NCBI RefSeq assembly: GCF_000212695.1
Contig: NC_015514.1
Span: 2,294,001-2,358,000 of the forward strand
DNA from: Cellulomonas fimi ATCC 484
Lineage (GTDB): Bacteria; Actinomycetota; Actinomycetes; Actinomycetales; Cellulomonadaceae
DNA: 64,000 nt
Direction of reading: 5' to 3'
The notes below the pieces were generated by a model. That model was not told the DNA's origin, did not search any database, and was given only the letters and a program-made list of their open reading frames with translations. The translations under genes were made by a program, and so were the position numbers. Shown in pieces: positions 34,304-41,782 of this stretch. Position 1 is the first letter of the stretch; every line of letters starts with the position of its first letter.

Positions 34304-35269
34304 ATGGCTACGGGGCTCGCGGAGATCACGGTGGCCGGGGCGCTCCCGGTGCCGTGGCGGCCCTGGCTGCGGGCGCGCGGCGTGCGCGCGATGCGCCGGC
34401 AGACCGTCCTGCAGGGCTCGGTGCCCGACGGCGCCGCGCTGCCCACGCTGCTGGAGCAGGCGCACGACCTCGGGCTCGGGGTGTCGGTGCTGTGGCAGGA
34501 GAGCCGCCGCGACACCTCCGGCGGCGTCGCGGTGCGGCTCGTCGTGGACGGCGGCGTCGGGGACGTCCTGCTGTCGATGCTCGACCAGCTCCGCGACGGC
34601 GACCGTGTCCCGTGCACGACGCTGGCCGTGCGCACCGGTGCCGTCGACGACGTCGCGCGCTGGCTGACCGAGCACGGCCGCGTCGTGCTCGGCACCGTGC
34701 ACCCCCTACCACCCGAGGCGGGTGATGCCCGCGCACCGGCGGGCGCGCAGGGTGGCGTCGCGGTGGACCCGCCGCACGGGTGGGGCACCGGTGACGAGCA
34801 CGGCCCGGACGAGGAGGCGGACGTGGAGGCTGACGTGGACGTGACCGAGGAGCTCGGGCCGATCGACTACCTGGTCGTCGAGTTCCCGCAGAACAAGCTG
34901 GACGGCACGGCGTTCCCGCTGCTCGTCGACCTGGTCGACCGCGGGATCATCCGCGTGCTCGACCTGGCGTTCGTCGAGAAGGACGCCGACGGCCAGGTGC
35001 ACGCGATCGAGCTGCACGAGGCGGCGTCGGGCGAGGTCGACCTCTCGTTCTTCGAGGGGGCGTCGTCGGGGCTGCTCGGCGACGACGACATCGCGGAGGC
35101 GGCGCAGGCGCTGGAGAACGGCTCCGCGGCCGGGATCCTCGTCTTCGAGAACCGCTGGGCCGCACCGTTCGCGGCGGCGCTGCGACGCGGCGGCGGTCAG
35201 CTGGTGGCGAGCGGGCGGATCCCCGTGCAGGCGATCCTCGCGGCGCTCGACGACCTGGACGCTGCCTGA
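34304..35269 (+). CDS. DUF6325 family protein with extra N-terminal domain
   Basis: A 321-residue protein. The C-terminal half (about 185-320) is a DUF6325 domain, recognised by GPIDYLVVEFP, LLVDLVDRGIIRVLDLAF, FEGASSGLLG and ENRWAAPFAAALRR. Typical DUF6325 proteins are only about 140 residues. The N-terminal 130 residues are an alpha/beta domain I cannot name, joined by an acidic linker (DEHGPDEEADVEADVDV). Function unknown; the family is usually next to SHOCT proteins, as here. GGGAGG ribosome site. Promoter carries the box at 34230. Confidence 0.75.
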   Translation: MATGLAEITVAGALPVPWRPWLRARGVRAMRRQTVLQGSVPDGAALPTLLEQAHDLGLGVSVLWQESRRDTSGGVAVRLVVDGGVGDVLLSMLDQLRDGDRVPCTTLAVRTGAVDDVARWLTEHGRVVLGTVHPLPPEAGDARAPAGAQGGVAVDPPHGWGTGDEHGPDEEADVEADVDVTEELGPIDYLVVEFPQNKLDGTAFPLLVDLVDRGIIRVLDLAFVEKDADGQVHAIELHEAASGEVDLSFFEGASSGLLGDDDIAEAAQALENGSAAGILVFENRWAAPFAAALRRGGGQLVASGRIPVQAILAALDDLDAA

Positions 35270-35345
35270 CGCAGCCCCGGGGAAGGCGCCCGCGGCCACG
35301 CCGGCCGGCGAGGCGCGCGACGGAAGCGGGACGAAGGAGGGGACG

Positions 35346-35666
35346 ATGCCTGGACTGATCCGCGGGGTGGCCCGCACGGCGGTGGTCGCCGGGACCGCGA
35401 GCGCGGTGTCCGGCCGGGTGCACCACCGGCAGCAGCAGAGGTGGGCGGACCAGGCGGGGCCCGGGTACGAGCCGGCGCCGCAGGAGGCGTACGCGGCTCC
35501 CGTCGCCTACGCCCCGCCGCCTCCCCCGCCTCCGGCCGCCGCTGCGCCGTCGCCCGACATGGACGCCAAGATCGCGCAGCTCAAGCAGCTCGCGGAGCTC
35601 CGCGACCAGGGGGTGCTGTCCCCCGCGGAGTTCGAGGTGCAGAAGGCGAAGCTGCTGGGCTTCTGA
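35346..35666 (+). CDS. SHOCT-domain protein
   Basis: A 106-residue small protein: basic N-terminus (MPGLIRGVARTAVVAG), a Pro/Ala-rich linker with PPPPPPP, and a C-terminal SHOCT domain (MDAKIAQLKQLAELRDQG, LSPAEFEVQKAKLLGF). SHOCT is a short oligomerisation or protein-interaction motif. Ribosome site GGAGGGGACG. It lies 76 nt after the DUF6325 gene and probably shares its transcript, which ends at the hairpin at 35674. Confidence 0.85.
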   Translation: MPGLIRGVARTAVVAGTASAVSGRVHHRQQQRWADQAGPGYEPAPQEAYAAPVAYAPPPPPPPAAAAPSPDMDAKIAQLKQLAELRDQGVLSPAEFEVQKAKLLGF

Positions 35667-35673
35667 GCGGACG

Positions 35674-35710
35674 GCGACGGCCCCGGGGCACGGTTCCCCG
35701 GGGCCGTCGC
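35674..35710 (+). terminator. Terminator hairpin after the SHOCT gene
   Basis: A 15-bp perfect stem (GCGACGGCCCCGGGG and its complement) with a 7-nt loop begins 8 nt after the stop codon. No T-tract. Confidence 0.8.
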
Positions 35711-35758
35711 GTGTGCGCGGGCGGCGGTCGGCGGCACCCGTCACCGCCATGGCGTGAC

Positions 35759-35907
35759 CCGTCCGTGCGGACGCCGGGCGACGACGCTCCTCCGTCCGGA
35801 CGCCCGGCCGTGACGCTCAGCCGTCCGGACGCCCGGCGACGACGCTCAGCCGTCCGGACGCCCGGCGACGACGCTCAGCCGTCCGGACGCCCGGCGACGA
35901 CGCTCAG
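35759..35907. repeat. 29-bp tandem repeat array ending in the MFS stop codon
   Basis: Four head-to-tail 29-bp units (35792-35820, 35821-35849, 35850-35878, 35879-35907), each starting CCGTCCGGACGCCCGG and ending CGCTCAG, are preceded by a degenerate 33-bp unit (35759-35791). The last three are identical. Each unit contains the palindrome CGTCCGGACG. The rightmost unit contains the stop codon of the leftward MFS gene (35904-35906), so the array looks like repeated duplication of that gene's end. The rest of the 35711-35903 gap shows nothing else. Confidence 0.9.
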
Positions 35908-37496
35908 CCGAAGGCGGCGCCCTCGGCGGCGCTGCCCGGGCGCGGGTCCGGCAGGCGGCGCATGCGCAGCGCCCCGACGACGCCCGCGAGGCCGACGGCC
36001 AGCGGCACGAGCAGCGCGACCTGCAGGGCGCGCGGCCGCACCTCGGTGTTGATCCGCACGATCTCGTCCTGCACGTCGGGCGGCTCGTCGGCGAGCAGCT
36101 CGGCGAGCTGGGTGTTGCTCATGAGCTGCGCGTCGTCCTCGAGCGCGCGGGCGACCTGCTGCTGCTGCTCGGGGTCGAGCACGGAGCTCGCGGACGCCTG
36201 CGACGTGAACCCGACGGCGAGCGCGCCGAGCATGAGCGCACCCGCGACGGCGAGCCCGAACGACAGCCCGAACGACCCGGCTGCCGAGTTCACGCCCGCG
36301 GCCTCGCTCACGCGCTCCTCGCTCACGGGCGACAGCGTGTAGTTGTTGAGCTGCGACACGAGCAGGCCCAGCCCGGAGCCGGCGACGACGAGCGGCAGCG
36401 CGAGCGCCCACCCGGAGGTCGCCCGCGGCACGACGGGCAGCAGCGCGGCGATCCCGACGACGAGCAGCGCGAAGCCCGCCAGGACGAGGTCCGCGGGCCG
36501 CCGGGTCCCGGCGCGCCGCCCCGCGAGGAGTGCGACGGCGAACATGCTGAGCGAGAGCGGCGCGAGCGACAGGCCCGCCGCCATCGCGTCGTACTCGAGC
36601 ACCATCTGCAGGAAGATCGGCAGCGCGATCATGGCGCCGCCGAGGGCGATCTGCTGGAGCATCTGCTGCGAGACGCCGACGCGGAACAGCGGCGAGCGGA
36701 ACAGCCCGGGGTCGATCAGGACGGGCCTGTCCGTGCGCTCGCGGCGCAGCAGCCAGCGCACGAGGGCCACGAGCGCGACGGCGCCGACGGCGAGCAGCGC
36801 GCCGACCGCCTCGCCGCCCTCCTGCCAGACGAGCACGCCCAGCACGATGCCGCCCATCGCGAGCGCGGACAGCACCGCGCCCACGACGTCGACGGACCGG
36901 TCGCCGGTGTACGGGACGTCCCGGACCCGCCGGATGCCCGACAGCACGACGGCGATGACGACCGCCTCGAGCGCGAACGCGACCCGCCACGACAGGTAGG
37001 TCGTGAGGAACCCGCCGATGAGGGGACCGACCGCGGCGGCGATCGACGCCGACGCCCCGACGAGCGCGTACACCTTCTTCTGCGCGGGGCCGGTGAAGTT
37101 GCCGTGCACGAGCGACTGCATCGAGGGCAGCAGCAGCGACGCGCCGAGCCCCCCGACGACGGCCCACAGCACGACGATCGCCGTCAGGCTCTGCGCGAAC
37201 GTCATCGCGAGCGCGCCCGTCGCGTAGCCGAGCAGCCCGAGGACGTACGCACGCTTGCGCCCGACGAGGTCGCCGACCTTGCTGCCGACGAGGATGAACG
37301 CCGCGGACACCAGCGCCTCGAGCGCGATCGCGGACTGCACGCCGCTGACCGTCGTGCCCAGGTCGCGCACGACCGCCGAGATCGACACGTTCATCAGCGA
37401 GGTGTCCACGACCAGCACGAACATCGCCATGGCCAGCAGCACCGCCAGCCGGCGGTCGAGGCCCGCGGCTGCGGCAGGTCCGGCCGGTGCGCCCAT
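35904..37496 (-). CDS. MFS multidrug exporter, 14-TM DHA2 (EmrB/QacA) family
   Basis: A 530-residue transporter with about 14 helices. Family motifs are VDTSLMNVSISAVVRDLG (motif D1) in helix 1, GSKVGDLVGRKRAY (motif A) and the GPLIGGFLTTYLSWR motif-C region. A long hydrophilic loop (about 445-500) with VLDPEQQQQVARALEDD precedes the last helix. It would export drugs or metabolites by proton antiport. The ATG has only a weak GGGA upstream. GACGCT (37541-37536) is a fitting -10, 23 nt from the box at 37565. The 3' end is part of a 29-bp repeat array. Confidence 0.88.
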   Translation of the reverse strand: MGAPAGPAAAAGLDRRLAVLLAMAMFVLVVDTSLMNVSISAVVRDLGTTVSGVQSAIALEALVSAAFILVGSKVGDLVGRKRAYVLGLLGYATGALAMTFAQSLTAIVVLWAVVGGLGASLLLPSMQSLVHGNFTGPAQKKVYALVGASASIAAAVGPLIGGFLTTYLSWRVAFALEAVVIAVVLSGIRRVRDVPYTGDRSVDVVGAVLSALAMGGIVLGVLVWQEGGEAVGALLAVGAVALVALVRWLLRRERTDRPVLIDPGLFRSPLFRVGVSQQMLQQIALGGAMIALPIFLQMVLEYDAMAAGLSLAPLSLSMFAVALLAGRRAGTRRPADLVLAGFALLVVGIAALLPVVPRATSGWALALPLVVAGSGLGLLVSQLNNYTLSPVSEERVSEAAGVNSAAGSFGLSFGLAVAGALMLGALAVGFTSQASASSVLDPEQQQQVARALEDDAQLMSNTQLAELLADEPPDVQDEIVRINTEVRPRALQVALLVPLAVGLAGVVGALRMRRLPDPRPGSAAEGAAFG

Positions 37497-37564
37497 CGTC
37501 GTCCCACCCGTCCGTCGGCGGCGTCCGTCGACGGCAGCGTCACGGTCACGGCAGGGCCGCCACG

Positions 37565-37581
37565 TCACCCGCCGCGGGTGG
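37565..37581. promoter_or_regulatory. TCACCC-N5-GGGTGR box, divergent MFS/hydrolase promoters
   Basis: TCACCCGCCGCGGGTGG matches the box at 11 of 12 arm positions. GACGAT (37605-37610) begins 23 nt to the right and ends 6 nt before the leaderless hydrolase ATG. GACGCT on the other strand (37541-37536) begins 23 nt to the left for the MFS gene. The symmetric spacing suggests one site drives both genes. Confidence 0.6.
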
Positions 37582-37616
37582 TCTCTCCCGGGCGGACCAG
37601 CCGCGACGATCGGGCG

Positions 37617-38516
37617 ATGGTGCGGCTCGCGCCCGGGTGGACCGAGCGCACCGTCCGGGTCGACGGGCGGCGCGTGCTCGTGCGGTGCAGCGCGCCCGTC
37701 GACGACGCGGTGCCGATCCTGCACGTGCACGGCTTCGCGATCTCCGGCACGTCGCTGCTGCCCACGGCCGAGCGCCTCACGGGCCGCGCGCGCAACGTGG
37801 TGCCGGACCTGCCCGGGTACGGGCGCAGCGAGAGCCCGCCCGCGACGCTGGGCATCCCCGGGCTCGCCGACGCCGTGCTGACGGTCCTCGACGCGCTCGA
37901 GCTGCCGGAGGTGGTGCTCGTGGGCAACTCCATGGGCTGCCCGGTGGTGCTCGAGGTCGCGCACTGGGCGCCCGAGCGCGTGCACCGTGCCGTGCTCGCG
38001 TCGCCCGCGGGCGGCATGTACAACCAGCCGTTCGTCCGCGGTCTGTGGCAGCTCGCGAAGGACGCCACGCGGGAGAGCCCGGCGATGGCCCGCACCGCGG
38101 TGCCCGACTACCTGCGGTTCGGCCCGGTGAACACGCTGCGGCTGTTCGACGAGCTGGTCCGCTTCCCGTCGCAGGAGCGGCTGCTGCGCATGCCCGTGCC
38201 GACGCTCGCGGTGATCGGCAGCCGTGACCCGATGATGCCGCCGCCCTGGCGGGTCCGGGAGATCGCACGGCTCGCTCCCGACCACGTGACGCTCGCCGTC
38301 GTCGTGGGCGCCGCGCACGCGATCAACTTCAGCCACCCGGGAGAGCTCGCGCACGTGGTCGGCTCGTGGCTCGACGGCGTGCCGATCGTGGACGACCCCG
38401 ACGAGCCCGGCGAGTCCCGCGTGCTGCAGCTCCCCCGCGACGGCGCCCCGCCGCCCGTCGACCGCAGCGTCGCCGAGCCCGGGCCGGGTCCTGCGCCGCG
38501 GCGCGCAGGTCCCTGA
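37617..38516 (+). CDS. Alpha/beta hydrolase
   Basis: A 299-residue alpha/beta-hydrolase fold protein. Oxyanion region HVHGFAISG, nucleophile elbow VGNSMGCPV, acid in VIGSRDPMM and catalytic His in VGAAHAINFSHP are all present. The overall pattern (DLPGYGRSESPP) is that of esterases and meta-cleavage hydrolases; substrate unknown. About 35 C-terminal residues are Pro-rich and disordered. No Shine-Dalgarno; GACGAT ends 6 nt before the ATG, so probably leaderless. Confidence 0.87.
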   Translation: MVRLAPGWTERTVRVDGRRVLVRCSAPVDDAVPILHVHGFAISGTSLLPTAERLTGRARNVVPDLPGYGRSESPPATLGIPGLADAVLTVLDALELPEVVLVGNSMGCPVVLEVAHWAPERVHRAVLASPAGGMYNQPFVRGLWQLAKDATRESPAMARTAVPDYLRFGPVNTLRLFDELVRFPSQERLLRMPVPTLAVIGSRDPMMPPPWRVREIARLAPDHVTLAVVVGAAHAINFSHPGELAHVVGSWLDGVPIVDDPDEPGESRVLQLPRDGAPPPVDRSVAEPGPGPAPRRAGP

Positions 38517-38529
38517 CCAGCGCACCCGA

Positions 38530-38546
38530 TCACCCGGCGCGGGTGA
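38530..38546. promoter_or_regulatory. TCACCC-N5-GGGTGA box upstream of the SHOCT membrane-protein gene
   Basis: A perfect copy, TCACCCGGCGCGGGTGA, 14 nt after the hydrolase stop. CAGGGT (38569-38574), a possible -10, begins 22 nt downstream, predicting a transcript starting near 38581 and reading through the GTG at 38621. Confidence 0.6.
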
Positions 38547-38620
38547 GGGGGACGGGCGGCGCCGCGGCCAGGGTGGGAACCGAGGCCGGAGCACGCCGGC
38601 ACCGACCGAGGAGGAACCCC

Positions 38621-38998
38621 GTGGACAGCTTCTGGGACTGGTTCTGGCTGATGGTGTGGTGGTTCGTGTTCTTCATGTACCTGGTCCTGCTGTTCCAGAT
38701 CTGCGCCGACCTGTTCCGCGACCGCACGACGGGCGGCTTCGCGAAGGCGCTCTGGGTGGCGGGCCTGATCCTGCTGCCGTTCCTGACCGCGCTGATCTAC
38801 CTGATCGCGCGCGGCAACGGCATGGCGGAGCGGCAGGTCGAGCAGGCGCGGCAGACGCGTGCCGCGACCGACGCATACATCCGGGAGACGGCGAACACGT
38901 CGCCCGCGAGCGCGATCGCGGACGCGAAGCAGCTGTACGACCAGGGCGTCATCAGCGCCGACGAGTTCGCGACGCTCAAGGCGAAGGCACTGGCCTGA
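38621..38998 (+). CDS. Two-helix membrane protein with SHOCT domain
   Basis: A 125-residue protein: an aromatic-rich N-terminal helix (FWDWFWLMVWWFVFFMYLVL), a second helix (LWVAGLILLPFLTALIYLIA) as in phospholipase-D-nuclease N-terminal (PLDc_N) segments, a cytosolic linker, and a C-terminal SHOCT domain (IADAKQLYDQGVISADEFAT). Probably a small membrane stress protein. GTG start after GAGGAGGA. It is followed directly by the potassium-channel gene. Confidence 0.85.
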   Translation: MDSFWDWFWLMVWWFVFFMYLVLLFQICADLFRDRTTGGFAKALWVAGLILLPFLTALIYLIARGNGMAERQVEQARQTRAATDAYIRETANTSPASAIADAKQLYDQGVISADEFATLKAKALA

Positions 38999-39054
38999 TC
39001 GCCGCGACACCCGCCGCCGAGGGGGCAGGCGGGCGCGCGGGCCGCACCCGACGC

Positions 39055-39771
39055 GTGGTGCGGCCCGCGCAGGCGCCACCCGACAAGTTCGGCGTGGTGC
39101 TCGTGCTGCTGTGCGTGGGCTACCTCGTCTACGCCCTGACCGCCGCGCCGTGGGCGCACTGGGTGGTCCCGGCCGTGTACCTCGCGGCCCTGTCGTTCGC
39201 CGTGCGGACCTCGCGCCCCGGCCCCCGGGTGCGCCGTCTCGTGCGGGTGCTGCTCGCGGTGTCGGCCGTCGTGGTCGCCGGGGCCCTGGCGCTCCTGCCG
39301 CGCGACGCCGCGATCGGGGTGCTCGACGCGGTCCTCATCGTGCTGCTGGGTACGACCCTGGCGATCATCCTGGGCCGGGTGCTGTCGGGGCGCGACGTGA
39401 CGTTGAGTGCGATCGCCGGCGCGCTCAGCGCGTACCTCGTCATCGGCCTGCTGTTCGCGAACGTCTTCGGGGTGCTCGCGTGGGTCATGCCCGAGCCGTT
39501 CTTCGCCGGCGGGCAGGAGGCCGACCAGCAGTCGCTGCAGTACTTCTCGTTCACGACGCTGACGACCGTCGGCTACGGCGACTACACCGCCGCGAGCTAC
39601 CCGGGCCGCGGCGTCGCGACCTTCGAGGCGCTCGTCGCCCAGGTGTTCCTGGCGACCCTGGTCGCCCGCCTGGTGGCGTCGTTCCGCCGCCCCGGCGCAC
39701 CGCCGGAGCAGGGACCGGGCGTCGCACCGGGCCCGGCGACCGCTCCGGGTCCGCCGGGCACGTCCGCGTGA
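39055..39771 (+). CDS. Potassium channel, Ion_trans_2 type
   Basis: A protein of about 238 residues with roughly four N-terminal hydrophobic helices, then a pore helix and selectivity filter in FSFTTLTTVGYGDYTAAS, and a final helix (FEALVAQVFLATLVARLV). The GYGD filter marks K+ selectivity. The C-terminus is a Pro/Gly-rich tail without an RCK or cyclic-nucleotide domain, so gating is unclear. The start is uncertain: GTG 39055 and 39058 are the first candidates, neither with a good ribosome site. It may be translated by coupling to the SHOCT gene. Confidence 0.8.
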   Translation: MVRPAQAPPDKFGVVLVLLCVGYLVYALTAAPWAHWVVPAVYLAALSFAVRTSRPGPRVRRLVRVLLAVSAVVVAGALALLPRDAAIGVLDAVLIVLLGTTLAIILGRVLSGRDVTLSAIAGALSAYLVIGLLFANVFGVLAWVMPEPFFAGGQEADQQSLQYFSFTTLTTVGYGDYTAASYPGRGVATFEALVAQVFLATLVARLVASFRRPGAPPEQGPGVAPGPATAPGPPGTSA

Positions 39772-39778
39772 GCGACGC

Positions 39779-39934
39779 TCAGCCCGGGGTGCCCTTCGCG
39801 TCGTCGTCCTCGTCGAACGGCTCGGTCGTGGGCGCCTCGCCCTGGTGACCCTCGGGCACGGGGTCGGGGTCGACGCCGAGGGACGGGACGTCGGGCTGCT
39901 GCGGGTCGAAGCTGTCGGGGATGCTCTCGCTCAT
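39779..39934 (-). CDS. Small acidic hypothetical protein
   Basis: A 51-residue, very acidic protein (MSESIPDSFDPQQPDVPSLG... ending DEDDDAKGTPG), probably disordered. The ATG has GGTGG upstream. Small proteins of this composition are seen in other actinobacteria, but no function is known. It converges with the potassium-channel gene (7 nt apart). Confidence 0.55.
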   Translation of the reverse strand: MSESIPDSFDPQQPDVPSLGVDPDPVPEGHQGEAPTTEPFDEDDDAKGTPG

Positions 39935-40110
39935 GCCACCACGGTCACACCGGCGGACGCCCCGCGCACGCGGGGCGCGGCACGGCTCGGCATGCGGGCA
40001 CGCGCGTCCGGGCCGACGATGGACGACGGGTGAAGCAGCAGCCCGCGTGGGCGGCCGCCGGCCGCCCGTCACCGCGCACAGCCCCCGCCGGGGCGCTGGA
40101 GGTGCACGTC

Positions 40111-40341
40111 ATGAGCTTCGAGCAGGAGACCGGCCACCTGACCGGCACGAAGGACAAGGACTACAACATCCTGTGGTTCGTCCAGGCGTGCCTCGACAAC
40201 GTGCTGCGCCTGGAGACGTACGCGCAGGACGCCGAGCGCGACGGCGACACCGAGCTCGCGGAGTTCTTCCGCCGGGCCCAGGGCGAGAGCCGCAAGGGCG
40301 CCGAGCAGGGCAAGCAGCTCCTCGCGGCGCGGCTGCGCTGA
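40111..40341 (+). CDS. Conserved hypothetical protein (76 residues)
   Basis: A short helical protein with sequence MSFEQETGHLTGTKDKDYN then WFVQACLDNVLRLETYAQD and ELAEFFRRAQGESRKGAEQG. I recognise the pattern as a conserved actinobacterial hypothetical, but it has no named domain. The helical pattern loosely resembles half of a ferritin-like bundle. I chose the ATG with GGAGG upstream rather than the longer in-frame GTG-side extension (40030), which is low-complexity. It lies 3 nt ahead of the next gene. Confidence 0.75.
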   Translation: MSFEQETGHLTGTKDKDYNILWFVQACLDNVLRLETYAQDAERDGDTELAEFFRRAQGESRKGAEQGKQLLAARLR

Positions 40342-40344
40342 GCC

Positions 40345-40893
40345 GTGGCGGCGAGCGTCCCGGTCGGCACGCCCGACCTGCGCCTGGTGCGCACCTACCT
40401 GAGCGACCACCTGATGGGCGCGACGGGCGTCATCTCCCGCGTCGAGTGGATGACCGAGCGCTACGCCGGCACCAGCGCGGCGCCGGTCCTGGAGCGGCTG
40501 CGCGACGAGCTGCACCAGGAGCGGCGCGTGCTGCGGGGCCTGGCGGAGCACCTCGACATCACGCTGTCGCCGTGGAAGCCCACGGCGGCGGCGGTCGCGG
40601 AGCGCGTCGGGCGGCTCAAGCCGAACGGCCGGGCGGTGTCGCGGTCGCCGCTGTCGCTGCACCTCGAGCTGGAGGCGATCCGCTCGGGCGTCGCGGGCAA
40701 GCGGTCGCTGTGGGCCACGCTCGAGGTGTGGTCGGGGCCGCTCGGCCTGGACGCGGGCCGGTTCGTCGCGCTGCGCCGCCAGGCCGACGCGCAGGTCGCG
40801 TCCGTCGACGCGCTCGCCGAGCGGGTGCGCACGGTGGCCTTCGCGCCCGACGAGGTCGTGCCGGACGTGACCGAGGACCCCTCGCCCGTCTGA
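40345..40893 (+). CDS. Conserved helical hypothetical protein
   Basis: A 182-residue, mostly alpha-helical soluble protein (VRTYLSDHLMGATGVISRVE, LRDELHQERRVLRGLAEHLD, SPLSLHLELEAIRSGVAG). It appears regularly in actinobacteria next to small ferritin-like hypotheticals; its helices and the spaced His/Glu residues hint at a four-helix bundle, but I cannot define a metal site. GTG start 3 nt after the previous stop, so likely co-translated. Confidence 0.72.
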   Translation: MAASVPVGTPDLRLVRTYLSDHLMGATGVISRVEWMTERYAGTSAAPVLERLRDELHQERRVLRGLAEHLDITLSPWKPTAAAVAERVGRLKPNGRAVSRSPLSLHLELEAIRSGVAGKRSLWATLEVWSGPLGLDAGRFVALRRQADAQVASVDALAERVRTVAFAPDEVVPDVTEDPSPV

Positions 40894-40926
40894 CCCGACG
40901 ACCGCGTCGCGCCCTAGCGGGTCGTC

Positions 40927-40961
40927 GTGTCCCGGGTGCGCCGGTGGTGCACCCGGGACAC
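40927..40961. terminator. Bidirectional terminator hairpin
   Basis: GTGTCCCGGGTGC (40927-40939) pairs with GCACCCGGGACAC (40949-40961) around a 9-nt loop, between the convergent hypothetical and endonuclease IV genes. Confidence 0.8.
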
Positions 40962-40969
40962 GGGGACGG

Positions 40970-41731
40970 TCAGCCCGCGAGCGTCGCCTGCAGGAACGCG
41001 ACGTCCTCCGCCTGCCGCTCGGCGGGCGTCTCGACGAGCGCGTCGCAGCCCGCCTCCCGGACGACGTGCGCGATGAGCTCGGGCGGGATCGTGCCCGTGG
41101 CGAAGTTCGCGTGCCGGTCCCGGCTGGACCCGGCCTCGTCGCGCGAGCTGTTCGCGTGGACCAGGTCGATGCGGCCCGTGATCGCGCGCAGCCGGTCGAC
41201 GACCGTCTCCAGGTCCTCGCCGGCGGCCCACGCGTGGCACGTGTCGAGGCAGACCCCGACGTCGTAGCCGCCGATCGCGTCCCAGAGCATCGCCCAGCGG
41301 TCGAGCGTGCGGGCGCACGCGTTCTCCCCGCCGGCGGTGTTCTCCACGAGCACCCGGACCGGGAAGGTGGCCCGCTCGAACGTCTTGCGCCAGTTGTCGA
41401 TCCCGACCGCGACGTCGTCGCCTTCCCCCACGTGCCCGCCGTGCACGACGAGCCCGCGGGCGCCCAGGGTCGCGGCGGCCGCGGCGTGCTGCGCGATCAT
41501 GTTCCGGCTCGGGATGCGGATCCGGTTGTTGGTCGACGCGACGTTGACGAGGTACGGCGCGTGCGCGTAGATCCCGAGGCCGCTCGCGACGAGCGCGTCG
41601 GCGTCGTCGCGCGGCACGGGCTTCTTCCAGCCCTGCGGGTCGGCCAGGAAGATCTGGACGCTCTGCGCCCCGACGGCGGCTGCGGCCGCCACCGGGTCGT
41701 CGTCACGGACATGGGCGCCGATCAGCACCAC
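40970..41731 (-). CDS. nfo: Deoxyribonuclease IV (AP endonuclease, class II)
   Basis: A 253-residue Zn-dependent TIM-barrel AP endonuclease of base-excision repair. Signature blocks include IGAHVRDDD, IYAHAPYLVNVAST, LVVHGGHVGEG, VLVENTAGG, VCLDTCHAWAAG and HANSSRDEAGSSRDRHANF, supplying the His/Glu/Asp ligands of the trinuclear Zn site. GTG start with GGAG upstream; a second GTG one codon later is possible. Confidence 0.92.
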   Translation of the reverse strand: MVLIGAHVRDDDPVAAAAAVGAQSVQIFLADPQGWKKPVPRDDADALVASGLGIYAHAPYLVNVASTNNRIRIPSRNMIAQHAAAAATLGARGLVVHGGHVGEGDDVAVGIDNWRKTFERATFPVRVLVENTAGGENACARTLDRWAMLWDAIGGYDVGVCLDTCHAWAAGEDLETVVDRLRAITGRIDLVHANSSRDEAGSSRDRHANFATGTIPPELIAHVVREAGCDALVETPAERQAEDVAFLQATLAG

Positions 41732-41782
41732 GGGGCACTCCTTCGTTCGGGCTGGCCGTCAGGCTAGCCGCGGGCACCGACG

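Noticed and set aside
34719..34730. A further GGGTGA box inside the DUF6325 gene (CCACCC-N5-GGGTGA)
   Set aside because: It lies within coding sequence with no promoter-like hexamer at the right distance, so I treat it as chance.
35759..35907. CRISPR-like array
   Set aside because: The 29-bp units are directly adjacent with no unique spacers, and no cas genes are nearby; it is a simple tandem repeat.
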